NCBI RefSeq assembly: GCF_030689305.1
Contig: NZ_JAUYVM010000004.1
Coordinates: 186,001 to 250,000 of the forward strand
Source of the DNA: Vibrio penaeicida
GTDB lineage: Bacteria > Pseudomonadota > Gammaproteobacteria > Enterobacterales > Vibrionaceae
Reading direction: 5' to 3'
Length of the DNA: 64,000 bases
In this document: positions 56,020-64,000 of the stretch, piece by piece
Numbering within the stretch: position 1 is the first letter of the stretch
Layout: the number at the start of each line of letters is the position of its first letter
The notes under the pieces: model-generated
Database searches by the model: none
Seen by the model: only the letters and a program-made list of their open reading frames with translations
Told to the model about the DNA's origin: nothing
Program-made: the position numbers and the translations under genes

Positions 56020-56586
56020 ATGAAGTCGAGTAGACCTTTCATTTTCTTGGCAATAGCTGGTGTATTGACTGCGTGTATCAATATTCAAACAGGTGTGCAT
56101 GCTGAGCCAAAGGCCAGTGGGAAATCGGAATCAACACACGAGGTGGACATGTTAAAAACACCCGACGGAAAATTGGTTCTCGGTGAGAAAGAGTGGGTTC
56201 ATATTGCCGGTTTAGGAGAGAGCTATAAAGCTCGAGTCGATACTGGTGCAACGACTTCATCTATCAGCGCTGTTGATATAGAAACGTTTGACAAAGATGG
56301 GCAGGATTTCGTTCGATTTAGAATTGCTCATGAAGGAGAAAAAAGCCCGGTGCTAACTCTACCTGTGCAGCGTTGGGTTCGTATCAAACAATCTAGTCAA
56401 GATTCTTACCAAAGAAGAGCTGTGGTAGAAGGTGATATTCAAATTGGTGATTTGAAAACAAAGACAGAGTTTACTTTAGCTGATCGATCTCATCTTACTT
56501 TTCCAGTGCTTTTAGGAAGAAGCTTCTTCAGAGATGTCGCCGTTGTCGATGTCAGTAAAAAATATGTGCAGAAGAAAGTTAAGTAA
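56020..56586 (+). CDS. retropepsin-like (PF05618) aspartic protease-fold lipoprotein
   Basis: A 188-residue protein with a lipoprotein signal: hydrophobic FIFLAIAGVL and lipobox LTAC with Cys19, so it should be lipidated and periplasm-facing. The mature domain has the retropepsin motif YKARVDTGATTSSISA (active-site D-T-G-A), VLLGRSFF and HEGEKSPVLTLPVQRW of the family often annotated as putative ATP-dependent zinc protease. GAGG lies 5 bases before the ATG. It begins 9 bases after the aminotransferase stop, probably cotranscribed. Confidence 0.85.
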   Translation: MKSSRPFIFLAIAGVLTACINIQTGVHAEPKASGKSESTHEVDMLKTPDGKLVLGEKEWVHIAGLGESYKARVDTGATTSSISAVDIETFDKDGQDFVRFRIAHEGEKSPVLTLPVQRWVRIKQSSQDSYQRRAVVEGDIQIGDLKTKTEFTLADRSHLTFPVLLGRSFFRDVAVVDVSKKYVQKKVK

Positions 56587-56610
56587 CGAGAGATTTTTGA
56601 ATAACATTTA

Positions 56611-56650
56611 AAAAGCCTTCACTTTAATCATAAAGTGAGGGCTTTTTTTT
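56611..56650. terminator. Rho-independent terminator, mainly plus strand
   Basis: AAAAGCC..CACTTTA-ATCA-TAAAGTG..GGCTTTTTTTT: two stacked stems (CACTTTA/TAAAGTG and AAAAGCC/GGCTTTT) with a run of eight T on the plus strand. It follows the retropepsin-like gene and could also serve the convergent minus-strand gene. Confidence 0.88.
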
Positions 56651-56661
56651 GACTACCCGAG

Positions 56662-57195
56662 TTAGAACATGAATCTCGCGCCCATGATAAGCTGAGAGCC
56701 ATAAACACCGTTGTCAGCGATGTTTGCACCGATTGAAAGTTGATCAGTTGAGTGGAAACGGCCGCCAAAGCTATAAGTAAGCTCTGTGGTGTCACTGTAA
56801 ACCAACTGACCCACTTTTACATTGGCTTCAATGTTGTCTAGCACCCATATACGAGCACCAATATTCAATTCTGGTACAAACTGGTTACCAACAAATTTGT
56901 CGTCACTCGTTTTAATATTATGGAGCAGCATCTGACCGAAGATGTCCGCAAACCCTGTTGCTGGGCCGTTAAAGCCGACACCGACCGCGATGTCGTAATC
57001 ACCTTCGAATCGGCTGTCTAAACGGCCAATAAAATGGGTGTTTTCGGTAAACGTCAAATTACCCTCTGCGCCGTAAGAAGTGGGGCTAGCACCGACTCTA
57101 AACTCAACAGAAGAGTAGTTGAAATTGTTAGCAAGAGTTGTCATCGGGCTTAGAGCCATGAAAAGTAGTGCTAAGTGGCGTTTACGTCCAAACAT
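56662..57195 (-). CDS. small outer-membrane beta-barrel-like protein, function unknown
   Basis: About 177 residues with a signal peptide (FGRKRHLALLFMALSPMTTLA). The mature part alternates polar and aromatic residues in strand-like blocks (HFIGRLDSRFEGDYDIAVGVGF, LNIGARIWVLDNIEANVKVGQLVYS) and ends in ARFMF with C-terminal Phe, the outer-membrane insertion signature. I do not recognise the family. The ATG at 57195 is chosen because upstream codons (to 57273) add a non-signal stretch. Confidence 0.7.
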   Translation of the reverse strand: MFGRKRHLALLFMALSPMTTLANNFNYSSVEFRVGASPTSYGAEGNLTFTENTHFIGRLDSRFEGDYDIAVGVGFNGPATGFADIFGQMLLHNIKTSDDKFVGNQFVPELNIGARIWVLDNIEANVKVGQLVYSDTTELTYSFGGRFHSTDQLSIGANIADNGVYGSQLIMGARFMF

Positions 57196-57304
57196 ATGTA
57201 TTCCATCCATTTTACGCTTTGGCTTAGTGCCAAAAATACGGGTATACAAAAAGGTCTGCAAAAAGCAGACCAATATTTAAATTTAACGATATTTCAATGA
57301 GATC

Positions 57305-57673
57305 TTAAAGGATCTGTAAGTGTTCCACTTCGATTTCTGGGGTTGAACCGCCTTCGTACTCGCCATAAAGACGGATTTTTGACTCGGCATTAAGTGGTTG
57401 TGTCAATACTATGTCGTCTAGCTCTACTTGGATCTGCGCATCTCCATCAGTAAATATAAAGGTATCTTTGCTGATCTGTTTAATTAGGTGTCCTTCGGTG
57501 ACGACGTCTTTCTCGGCTGTCCAGCTGGTATCTTTCAGCATTTCTGCAACAGAGGTTAGGTCTACTGGGCCACTATACGTAACGTACTTTTCCTCTTGCT
57601 CTCTATCTCCAGCAAACGCAAGAGTAGGTAATGTGATTAGTGCAGCTGCAATGGATAAAGTGATGGCTTTCAT
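57305..57673 (-). CDS. YgiW/YdeI-family periplasmic OB-fold stress protein
   Basis: A 122-residue protein with signal peptide MKAITLSIAAALITLPTLAFA. The BOF domain shows TSVAEMLKDTSWTAEKDVVTEGHLIKQISKDTFIFTDGDAQIQVELDD and IRLYGEYEG, as in YgiW, YdeI and VisP. These bind small ligands and help tolerance to peroxide, metals or peptides. AGGA precedes the ATG. Same strand as the outer-membrane protein downstream, 109 bases away, possibly one transcript. Confidence 0.9.
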   Translation of the reverse strand: MKAITLSIAAALITLPTLAFAGDREQEEKYVTYSGPVDLTSVAEMLKDTSWTAEKDVVTEGHLIKQISKDTFIFTDGDAQIQVELDDIVLTQPLNAESKIRLYGEYEGGSTPEIEVEHLQIL

Positions 57674-57850
57674 GTTTTGTAATCCTTATGACTTGAGTTC
57701 GAATACAGTTAAACAGGAACAGTCTTAACAATGTCTGATGGGGAAGTTCATTTTGAATTCATTTGGTTTAGGGTGCTATGTAGCTTGAGGTTAATTAGTG
57801 ATAAGCATTACTATACGTTCAATCAAAATACATAATAAAATGAATCGACT

Positions 57851-59314
57851 ATGATCCCTTCAATTCAAGCTCTTATGGTTCAAGGAACAACATCTGACGC
57901 AGGAAAATCTGTTTTGGTGGCAGGCTTATGCCGCGTGCTTGCCAGAAAGGGGAGAAAGGTTGCCCCTTTTAAACCTCAGAATATGGCGCTGAATAGTGCT
58001 GTGACGAAAGATGGAGGCGAAATAGGTCGAGCTCAAGCTGTTCAGGCACAAGCATGTGGCGTGGAACCTTCAGTCCATATGAACCCTGTTTTGCTCAAAC
58101 CTAACTCTGATACTGGCGCTCAGGTAATTCTTCAGGGTAAAGCGATAACCAATATGGAAGCAGAAGGCTATCATGACTATAAAAAGGTCGCGATGGACAG
58201 TGTTATGGACTCGTTTGGACGTTTACAACGTGATTTTGAATCTATTGTTATTGAAGGTGCAGGTAGCCCAGCCGAAATTAACTTAAGGGCAAACGATATT
58301 GCCAACATGGGCTTCGCCGAAAATGCCGATGTTCCGGTCATTATTGTGGCTGATATTGATCGCGGTGGTGTGTTCGCCCATCTATATGGCACGCTAGAAC
58401 TGCTTTCGCAATCGGAACAAAACCGAGTAATTGGTTTTGTTATCAACCGCTTCAGAGGTGACATTAAACTTCTTGAATCTGGTTTAGATTGGCTTGAAGA
58501 AAAAACAGGGAAACCAGTATTAGGTGTATTACCCTTCTTGCATGGTCTAAACCTCGAAGCGGAAGATGCTATCACAAAAGAACAAGTGACGACCGAAGGG
58601 CAACTTTTCAAAGTAAAAGTACCGGTTTTTACGAGAATTAGTAACCATACGGACTTTGATCCCTTGCGATTAAACCCAAACATTGACTTCGAATACGTTG
58701 GCAAAGGGGAGTCCTTGCAAGGAGCAGACTTAATTATTCTTCCTGGGACCAAATCTGTACGGCAAGATCTTGAATATCTTCGTTCACAGGGGTGGGATAA
58801 AGACATTCTAAGACATATCCGTTTGGGCGGTAAGGTCATCGGGATATGCGGCGGGTATCAAATGCTCGGCAATACAATTTCGGACCCCGATGGCATTGAA
58901 GGCACAGCGGGTGACAGCGAAGGTCTCGCTTTACTGAATATGACAACAGTCCTCCACCCTGAGAAGCAACTTAAAACAGTTAAAGGTACACTTCGACTTG
59001 AAAACCAATCTTTTCCTGTTTCAGGTTATGAGATTCACGCTGGCGTGACGCAAGTCAACGAAACTCAACCCATTTCGCTAGAATATCAAGTAAGTGATGG
59101 AGCTATCAGTAGCTGTAACCAAATTTTTGGTAGTTACTTGCATGGCATATTTGAAGAACAAGAGGCTACGGGTCTGCTTCTGGAGTGGGCAGGTAGTGAA
59201 GAGATTCAACCTGTAAACTTTGAAAAGATGAAAGAAGATGCCATTGATCGTATCGCAGATGCCATTGAAGAGTATATGGACTTAGATAAACTTTGGGCGA
59301 CTATACCGCAATGA
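57851..59314 (+). CDS. cobQ: CobQ, cobyric acid synthase
   Basis: A 487-residue glutamine-dependent amidotransferase adding four amide groups in cobalamin synthesis. ATPase half: [22 protein letters not shown] (P-loop-like) and [20 protein letters not shown]. Glutaminase half: nucleophile Cys in [13 protein letters not shown] near residue 334 and the catalytic His in GSYLHGIF near residue 433. No other cobalamin genes are in the window, so it may serve salvage of cobyric acid-level intermediates or the pathway lies elsewhere. Confidence 0.96.
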   Translation: MIPSIQALMVQGTTSDAGKSVLVAGLCRVLARKGRKVAPFKPQNMALNSAVTKDGGEIGRAQAVQAQACGVEPSVHMNPVLLKPNSDTGAQVILQGKAITNMEAEGYHDYKKVAMDSVMDSFGRLQRDFESIVIEGAGSPAEINLRANDIANMGFAENADVPVIIVADIDRGGVFAHLYGTLELLSQSEQNRVIGFVINRFRGDIKLLESGLDWLEEKTGKPVLGVLPFLHGLNLEAEDAITKEQVTTEGQLFKVKVPVFTRISNHTDFDPLRLNPNIDFEYVGKGESLQGADLIILPGTKSVRQDLEYLRSQGWDKDILRHIRLGGKVIGICGGYQMLGNTISDPDGIEGTAGDSEGLALLNMTTVLHPEKQLKTVKGTLRLENQSFPVSGYEIHAGVTQVNETQPISLEYQVSDGAISSCNQIFGSYLHGIFEEQEATGLLLEWAGSEEIQPVNFEKMKEDAIDRIADAIEEYMDLDKLWATIPQ

Positions 59315-59491
59315 CCATTTCTAATGGTCTCAGCAATACTTGTACTGTTAATGCAAGAAAAAATGACCCTGTCACATTTTATCTTTACCACAATAAATCA
59401 CACTGCCCAATTGTTTACCCTTTGGTGAACTTAGGCGTAATGTTTGATTCTATCTATCTGTTAAACTTTAAACATTTGAACGAGGGGAAGG

Positions 59492-59520
59492 GTATATTTA
59501 ACTCATATGCCTACGTAACG
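59492..59520. promoter_or_regulatory. possible ModE operator upstream of modB
   Basis: GCCTACGTAACG (59509-59520) resembles the right half of ModE sites as I remember them (CCTACATAACG). The left half (GTATATTTAACT) is degenerate. It ends 8 bases before the modB start, where an operator normally found before modA would lie if modA had been lost. Confidence 0.35.
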
Positions 59521-59528
59521 GAACGCTG

Positions 59529-60233
59529 ATGCTGACAGATTTTGAGTTGGAAGCACTTTACTTAAGTTTAAAGGTCGCGCTTTATGCGGTCATTTGGCTT
59601 ACGCCTTTTAGTATAACGATTGCTTGGCTGCTTGCTCGAAAATCTTTCTGGGGCAAAAATGCTTTTGATGCGTGTATACACCTTCCTCTTGTATTACCGC
59701 CTGTTGTTATTGGGTATCTACTTCTTGTCGGTATGGGCAGGCAAGGGGCGATAGGAAAGTGGTTGTTTGATACGTTTGGCATCGCTTTCAGTTTTGATTG
59801 GAAAGGCGCTGTTTTAGCTTCTGCGGTAGTGTCGCTTCCTTTGATGGTCAGAGCGATCCGACTAAGTATTGAAAGTATTGATACAAAACTAGAACAAGTT
59901 GCTCGTTCCTTAGGGGCAACTCCTTTGCGCGTATTCTTTACGATTACGTTACCACTCGCCATTCCAGGCGTAATAACGGGCGCATTGCTCGCATTTGCGA
60001 GAAGCCTGGGGGAGTTTGGAGCAACGATAAGTTTTGTTTCTAGTATCCCAGGAGAAACCCAAACGCTGCCTCTTGCTATGTATTCTTTTATAGAAACGCC
60101 TGGAGCGGAATACGAAGCAGCGCGTCTATGCGTTATTTCAATTGTCGTAGCTTTGATTTCATTGCTCGTATCGGAAGTTCTTAGTAAGAAAGCCAATCAA
60201 AAAATTGGGTTGATTTCTAAGGAGAGAAAATGA
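59529..60233 (+). CDS. modB: ModB, molybdate ABC transporter permease
   Basis: A 234-residue permease with five or six helices. The EAA loop ARSLGATPLRVFFTITLPLAIPGVITGALLAFARSLGEFGATISF near residues 130-170 is diagnostic of ModB. HLPLVLPPVVIGYLLLVGMGR is also typical. It overlaps modC by four bases (ATGA). No modA binding-protein gene is found on either side within the window. Confidence 0.95.
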   Translation: MLTDFELEALYLSLKVALYAVIWLTPFSITIAWLLARKSFWGKNAFDACIHLPLVLPPVVIGYLLLVGMGRQGAIGKWLFDTFGIAFSFDWKGAVLASAVVSLPLMVRAIRLSIESIDTKLEQVARSLGATPLRVFFTITLPLAIPGVITGALLAFARSLGEFGATISFVSSIPGETQTLPLAMYSFIETPGAEYEAARLCVISIVVALISLLVSEVLSKKANQKIGLISKERK

Positions 60234-61327
60234 TTTTAATAAAAGTGAAGCAGCAACTTGGCCAGCTAAATTTAGACGTTGATTTGTCCGTTCCTTCAAA
60301 AGGGATTACCGCAGTTTTTGGGCGCTCTGGCGCTGGAAAAACATCTTTGATAAATGCTGTGGCAGGTCTGTCAATTCCAGACGACGGGCGAATAGAGGTT
60401 AATGGTAAAACTCTATTTTGCCGAGAATCTGGTCAAAATCTGCCTATTGAAAAGCGACGAATCGGTTATGTTTTTCAGGACGCAAGACTTTTTCCCCACT
60501 ATTCAGTGAAAGGAAATTTACTCTACGGTACTGCGACAAAAGACGCTGCTTACTTCGATATTATTTGCGATTTACTGCAACTACATAGCTTACTGGGCAG
60601 GAAGCCTATCGACCTTTCTGGTGGGGAAAAACAACGTGTCGCTATCGGGCGCGCTCTGTTGTCTAAACCCTCTTTATTAATAATGGATGAGCCATTAGCA
60701 TCTTTGGATCTTCCACGGAAACGTGAAGTGATGCCTTTTTTGGAGCGACTGGCGAATGATATTGATGTTCCAATTCTCTACGTAAGCCACAGTTTGAATG
60801 AGATCATTCGCTTGGCAGATCACATGATTATTTTGAATCAAGGTAAGCTTGAAGCGGCAGGCTCACTAGAAAGTGTATGGGATTCTCAGGCAATGCGACC
60901 TTGGCAATCTTTTTCTGAGCAAAGCACATTGTTTGATGCAATCGTTGAATCTCACCACCCCAAGTATGCTTTGACCGCGCTTAAATTGTGTGAAAAAACC
61001 CAACTTTGGGTCCAAAAAATAGATGCAGATCTTTCATCTCCAGTTCGTATTCAAGTAAGAGCAAATGATGTCTCTTTATGCTTATCAGAGCCAAAAGAAA
61101 CATCTATACGAAATATTATCCCAGCGCTCATCGAGGACATGGAAGTTCAATCACCCTCACCAGACAAACAAAGCGTTGCCATTAAACTCAAGTTAAGCGA
61201 CCAGTGTTCTTTGTGGTGTAACGTTACCCAATGGGCTGTTGATGATCTTGAGCTTGAGATCGGAAAAAGGGTCTACGCTCAAGTTAAAGGGGTAAGCGTT
61301 ACACAACGCGATGTCATTCAGCATTGA
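60230..61327 (+). CDS. modC: ModC, molybdate ABC transporter ATPase
   Basis: A 365-residue ATPase with Walker A GRSGAGKTS near residue 32, Q-loop YVFQDARLFPHYSVKGNLLYG, signature LSGGEKQRVAIGRAL and Walker B LLIMDEPLASLD. The C-terminal part (about 290-360) is a molybdate-binding TOBE/Mop domain (ALIEDMEVQSPSPDKQSVAIKLKLS), typical of ModC. AAGGAGAG precedes the start. Its last ten bases overlap the convergent araC-family gene. Confidence 0.95.
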   Translation: MILIKVKQQLGQLNLDVDLSVPSKGITAVFGRSGAGKTSLINAVAGLSIPDDGRIEVNGKTLFCRESGQNLPIEKRRIGYVFQDARLFPHYSVKGNLLYGTATKDAAYFDIICDLLQLHSLLGRKPIDLSGGEKQRVAIGRALLSKPSLLIMDEPLASLDLPRKREVMPFLERLANDIDVPILYVSHSLNEIIRLADHMIILNQGKLEAAGSLESVWDSQAMRPWQSFSEQSTLFDAIVESHHPKYALTALKLCEKTQLWVQKIDADLSSPVRIQVRANDVSLCLSEPKETSIRNIIPALIEDMEVQSPSPDKQSVAIKLKLSDQCSLWCNVTQWAVDDLELEIGKRVYAQVKGVSVTQRDVIQH

Positions 61328-62310
61328 CCCGCGACGCTATCACTAGGTGAATAACCAAACTGCTTTTTAAAAGCATTAGTGAAGTTAGATGGGTGCTGAT
61401 AGCCAGCGTCATAAGCCGCTTCTGTGATGGTCTTGTAACCTTGCTCTAAAGCCTGCTTTGCTCGAGCCAATCTTCGATAGCGAACGTACCCAAGTACGGT
61501 GTAACCGACTTCATGTTTAAAGCGCCTCTGTAGGTTTGAAGTGCTCATGGCTGCATATGAAGCTATATCTTCCAACGAAAGTTCCTTATCCAAATTGCTT
61601 TCAAGGTAACTAATTAGGTGCGAGATATTTCCGTTGAAATTGAAAGGTTGATCTGAAGACAACGAAGAGTGAATCTCAGAAGAAACTTGCTCAAAGGCGT
61701 TCGACATAACTAGTAGAGTGTTGGTTTCGAATTTCAGCATCTCAGTTAGCGTTTGAGGGCTCTTTATTTGAAGAAAATCATTGAGTAGTTCAATGATATC
61801 TCTACTAGGTTCAAAGCGAACATGTGCTTTGTCTGTATTAAGAAAATCCCACATATTGTCTTCAGAAGTTAAATTCAATCTTTGATTGAACCATTCCGGC
61901 TTGATCATTATGTTGATCTTTTTGACGTTGTTTCCACTTTGAGTTCGTTTGTGGAACGTAGCTGGCGTTTTAAGGTTAGCGATTAGTGCCTGAGGCGCAT
62001 CGATAGCATCAAGCTCAAAGTGCAAATCGTCATAACCGAAAACGAGCTTACCCTCTAGTAAAATCGTGATAATGACGGATGTTGGAGCGGTTGCGACTAT
62101 ATGACAGTCTGTTAAGTCGGAAGTGACTCCGCCATGCACTGTGATACCCGCTTTCGAGCGATAGTCGACAAACTCTCCCTTTACAATCACGTCTTTAGAT
62201 GAACGGTTGGAATTGATAACGCTTTGTTGATCGCCTCCGTTATTCACAAATTGAGTAATAGCGAAAGTTTCATGAGAGCGGGAACTCCGTTCTATTTTTG
62301 CGGGTGACAT
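61318..62310 (-). CDS. AraC-family transcriptional regulator next to a TonB-dependent receptor
   Basis: A 330-residue regulator. The C-terminal double HTH (ISHLISYLESNLDKELSLEDIASYAAMSTSNLQRRFKHEVGYTVLGYVRYRRLARAKQAL... in blocks) is of the PchR/YbtA-like kind. The N-terminal 220 residues form a ligand-sensing domain. Divergent from a TonB-dependent receptor with a Fur-like box between, so it probably activates that receptor in response to its iron chelate, as PchR or DesR-type regulators do. AGGAA lies about 9 bases before the ATG. Confidence 0.9.
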   Translation of the reverse strand: MSPAKIERSSRSHETFAITQFVNNGGDQQSVINSNRSSKDVIVKGEFVDYRSKAGITVHGGVTSDLTDCHIVATAPTSVIITILLEGKLVFGYDDLHFELDAIDAPQALIANLKTPATFHKRTQSGNNVKKINIMIKPEWFNQRLNLTSEDNMWDFLNTDKAHVRFEPSRDIIELLNDFLQIKSPQTLTEMLKFETNTLLVMSNAFEQVSSEIHSSLSSDQPFNFNGNISHLISYLESNLDKELSLEDIASYAAMSTSNLQRRFKHEVGYTVLGYVRYRRLARAKQALEQGYKTITEAAYDAGYQHPSNFTNAFKKQFGYSPSDSVAGQC

Positions 62311-62395
62311 TCTATATTGTTCCTAATAAGCGTTTAGCGATTTTGGATAACTGTTTATTCTTTTCAATAATACTATCAGCAAATACCATATCTGC

Positions 62396-62410
62396 GAATA
62401 ATTATCATTT
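62396..62410. promoter_or_regulatory. Fur-like box in the araC/receptor divergent region
   Basis: GAATAATTATCATTT, read on the other strand AAATGATAATTATTC, matches the core of the Fur consensus (GATAATGATAATCATTATC) at most positions. It lies 24 bases before the receptor start. Iron repression is inferred. Confidence 0.6.
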
Positions 62411-62433
62411 GTAAGAATTAGGATGTGGTACCC

Positions 62434-64000
62434 ATGGATAAGTTACGTGCTTTTACTAGCCGAAGAACATTTATTAGCCTTGCCATTGCTGGCATATGTG
62501 CACCTGCGATATCGTCTGCTTCAGAGGAAAAGTCTCATATTGAAAAAGTAATGGTGTGGGGGACTAGTGTAAAAAGTAGTTCTGAGTCATTAAGTTCTGA
62601 TGACTTCGCGCTAAAACAAGCTGATCACATGTCCGATCTTCTAAGAGACATTCCTGGGGTAGACGTCGGTGGAACACATTCCGTTAACCAGCGTATCAAC
62701 ATTCGCGGTTTGGATGAAACTGACCTCGACATTCGTCTAGATGGCGCATCTCAGAACGCTAATATGTTCCACCACGTTGGGAACCTAACACTAAACCCAG
62801 ACATCATAAAATCAGCCAATATTCAGGTTGGCGCGAATTCGGTAACAAGTAACGCTATAGGCGGTTCTGTTTATTTTGAAACGAAAGACGCAAAGGACTT
62901 ACTTCGTTACGATGAAACGTATGGCGCTCGCGTATACGGCGGTATCGGTTCTAATGCATTTTCAACAGGCTCTTTGACAGCATACGGAAAGCTTTCTGAT
63001 AGCGGTGATGCACTTGTGTATTTGTATGGCATAAAGCGCAGTAACTTCAAAGATGGTGACGGAACGGAAACAATTGGCTCAGAAGGGCAAGTTAATAACC
63101 TTTTAGCGAAAGCTGGGTGGGATATTGATGAAGCGCAGCGTCTAGAGTTTTCATACGACTATTACCGAGATCATGGTGACTACAACCCGCGCCCGAACTG
63201 GGGGGCCGAAGGAAATGAATTCAGATCATCTGATGCGCTAATCGACACCAAGTATTCGCGCCACACTTACACGTTAGGTTATGAATTAAAGACAGAAAAT
63301 TCAGTTCTAAATGCGGCTCTTTATCAAAATAAAATAAACCTTTTCCGAAACGAAGTTGGCATTCCTGGATTCTGGCCCACAGACAGAGTTGGGGAAAACA
63401 CGGCGGAAAGCACGAATACTGGAGGAAGTGTAAAAGGGCAGTCGGAACTTTCAGTACTCGGCTTTGCGAATACATTAACCTACGGCTACGAAGTGAAACA
63501 GCAAAATAGTGAGAACGAATACGCCCTAGGTGACTCTAATACTTCTAAAGCAATCTCTCATTCACTGTATGTTGAAGACAAAACGGTTGCAACGGATTCC
63601 GTTGATGTAACCGTGGGTGTTCGCTATGACAATGTGAAGCGTAACACTAACTTAGATGACACATCGTTTGATAAAGTAACGTGGGCTGGTGGCGTAGATT
63701 GGCGAATTACTGAGTCTGTTACCTTATTTGCTAGCACTCGTACTTTGTTTAAAGCGCCAGAACTTCTAGAAACGTTTATTAACTTTGAAGACAAGCTTTC
63801 TGACGACATTGCACCGGAAACAGGTTTCAACCATCAAGGCGGTATTAAGTTTGACAAAAGCATTAACGATCACTCTGTCGCTGCAAACTTGACTGTGTTT
63901 AACACGAGAATTAATGACTACATCATCAAAAAGTATCAGGGATCATCAAAACCATACCTGTTACTTAACGGAGAAGACGCAGAACTAACGGGTTTTGAGG
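62434..64000 (+). CDS. TonB-dependent outer-membrane receptor, 3' end beyond the window
   Basis: The first 522 codons are open with no stop. Signal region MDKLRAFTSRRTFISLAIAG to ISSASE, a TonB-box-like IEKVMVWGT, then the plug domain (MSDLLRDIPGVDVGGTHSVNQRINIRGLDETD, IQVGANSVTSNAIGGSVYFET) and beta-barrel strands. FKAPELLETF stands where haem/haemoglobin receptors have FRAP. The ligand is an iron chelate or haem by family and Fur-box context. It is paired with the divergent AraC regulator. Curiously the signal contains Ser-Arg-Arg-x-Phe, similar to a twin-arginine motif. Confidence 0.93.
   Translation, partial: MDKLRAFTSRRTFISLAIAGICAPAISSASEEKSHIEKVMVWGTSVKSSSESLSSDDFALKQADHMSDLLRDIPGVDVGGTHSVNQRINIRGLDETDLDIRLDGASQNANMFHHVGNLTLNPDIIKSANIQVGANSVTSNAIGGSVYFETKDAKDLLRYDETYGARVYGGIGSNAFSTGSLTAYGKLSDSGDALVYLYGIKRSNFKDGDGTETIGSEGQVNNLLAKAGWDIDEAQRLEFSYDYYRDHGDYNPRPNWGAEGNEFRSSDALIDTKYSRHTYTLGYELKTENSVLNAALYQNKINLFRNEVGIPGFWPTDRVGENTAESTNTGGSVKGQSELSVLGFANTLTYGYEVKQQNSENEYALGDSNTSKAISHSLYVEDKTVATDSVDVTVGVRYDNVKRNTNLDDTSFDKVTWAGGVDWRITESVTLFASTRTLFKAPELLETFINFEDKLSDDIAPETGFNHQGGIKFDKSINDHSVAANLTVFNTRINDYIIKKYQGSSKPYLLLNGEDAELTGFE

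Noticed and set aside
59293..59529. 78-codon open frame between cobQ and modB
   Set aside because: It overlaps the cobQ end, has no plausible ribosome site, no recognisable domain and does not resemble ModA, so I treat the gap as non-coding.

Overview
The window reads as chromosomal DNA of a marine gammaproteobacterium, most likely a Vibrionaceae member (Vibrio, Photobacterium or a close relative). The reasons are a moderate to low GC content, family and operon content familiar from that group (tesA|ybbA-ybbP, msrPQ, a FabV-type reductase, nrdDG, phnCDEE) and several GGDEF/EAL-type signalling proteins. I see no rRNA, tRNA, CRISPR array, insertion sequence or prophage. This taxonomic reading is inference from protein recognition, not from a search.

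1-18115 is an accessory carbohydrate region. It holds two paralogous ribose-type ABC transporter cassettes. Cassette 1 is a substrate-binding protein (SBP, minus strand) divergent from permease-permease-ATPase-Gfo/Idh dehydrogenase. It is flanked by an unusual regulator that fuses a winged-helix DNA-binding domain to a maltose-type SBP fold. Its likely operators are two near-identical 19-bp palindromes 32 bp apart, plus a weaker third, in the divergent promoter region. Cassette 2 is SDR dehydrogenase-SBP-permease-permease-ATPase-6PGDH/HIBADH-like dehydrogenase-ThuA protein-TauE-like membrane protein. Between the cassettes a solitary groEL paralogue without groES is transcribed divergently from cassette 2. 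The intergenic region between groEL and cassette 2 carries two LacI/GalR-type operators (one a perfect 20-bp palindrome), which suggests that the chaperonin and the sugar operon share a repressor. The TauE-like gene appears shifted at a T7 tract next to its expected start codon.

18117-36728 holds EAL and GAF-GGDEF-EAL proteins, a class 3 lipase, the methionine sulfoxide reductase pair msrPQ, yceJ-yceI, a formate/nitrite channel fused to a CBS pair, a LysR regulator, a YbjD/OLD-type nuclease, a 5'-nucleotidase-like enzyme, a COG3044 ABC-class ATPase and a FabV-like reductase.

36807-51855 contains tesA divergent from ybbA-ybbP with overlapping start codons, a FAD oxidoreductase, the phosphonate-type importer phnDCE1E2, the glycerophosphodiesterase glpQ with a candidate sigma-54 promoter, and a sigma-54 two-component system directly upstream that is the natural candidate to control it. 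Together these suggest a phosphorus-scavenging block. A secreted endonuclease/exonuclease/phosphatase-family protein follows.

52115-64000 begins with the anaerobic ribonucleotide reductase nrdDG behind a perfect FNR site and two NrdR-like boxes. It continues with an aromatic/aspartate-type aminotransferase, a retropepsin-like lipoprotein, a small outer-membrane protein, a YgiW-type OB-fold protein, cobQ, modBC without an adjacent modA, an AraC regulator and a TonB-dependent receptor cut by the window end, with a Fur-like box in the divergent intergenic region.
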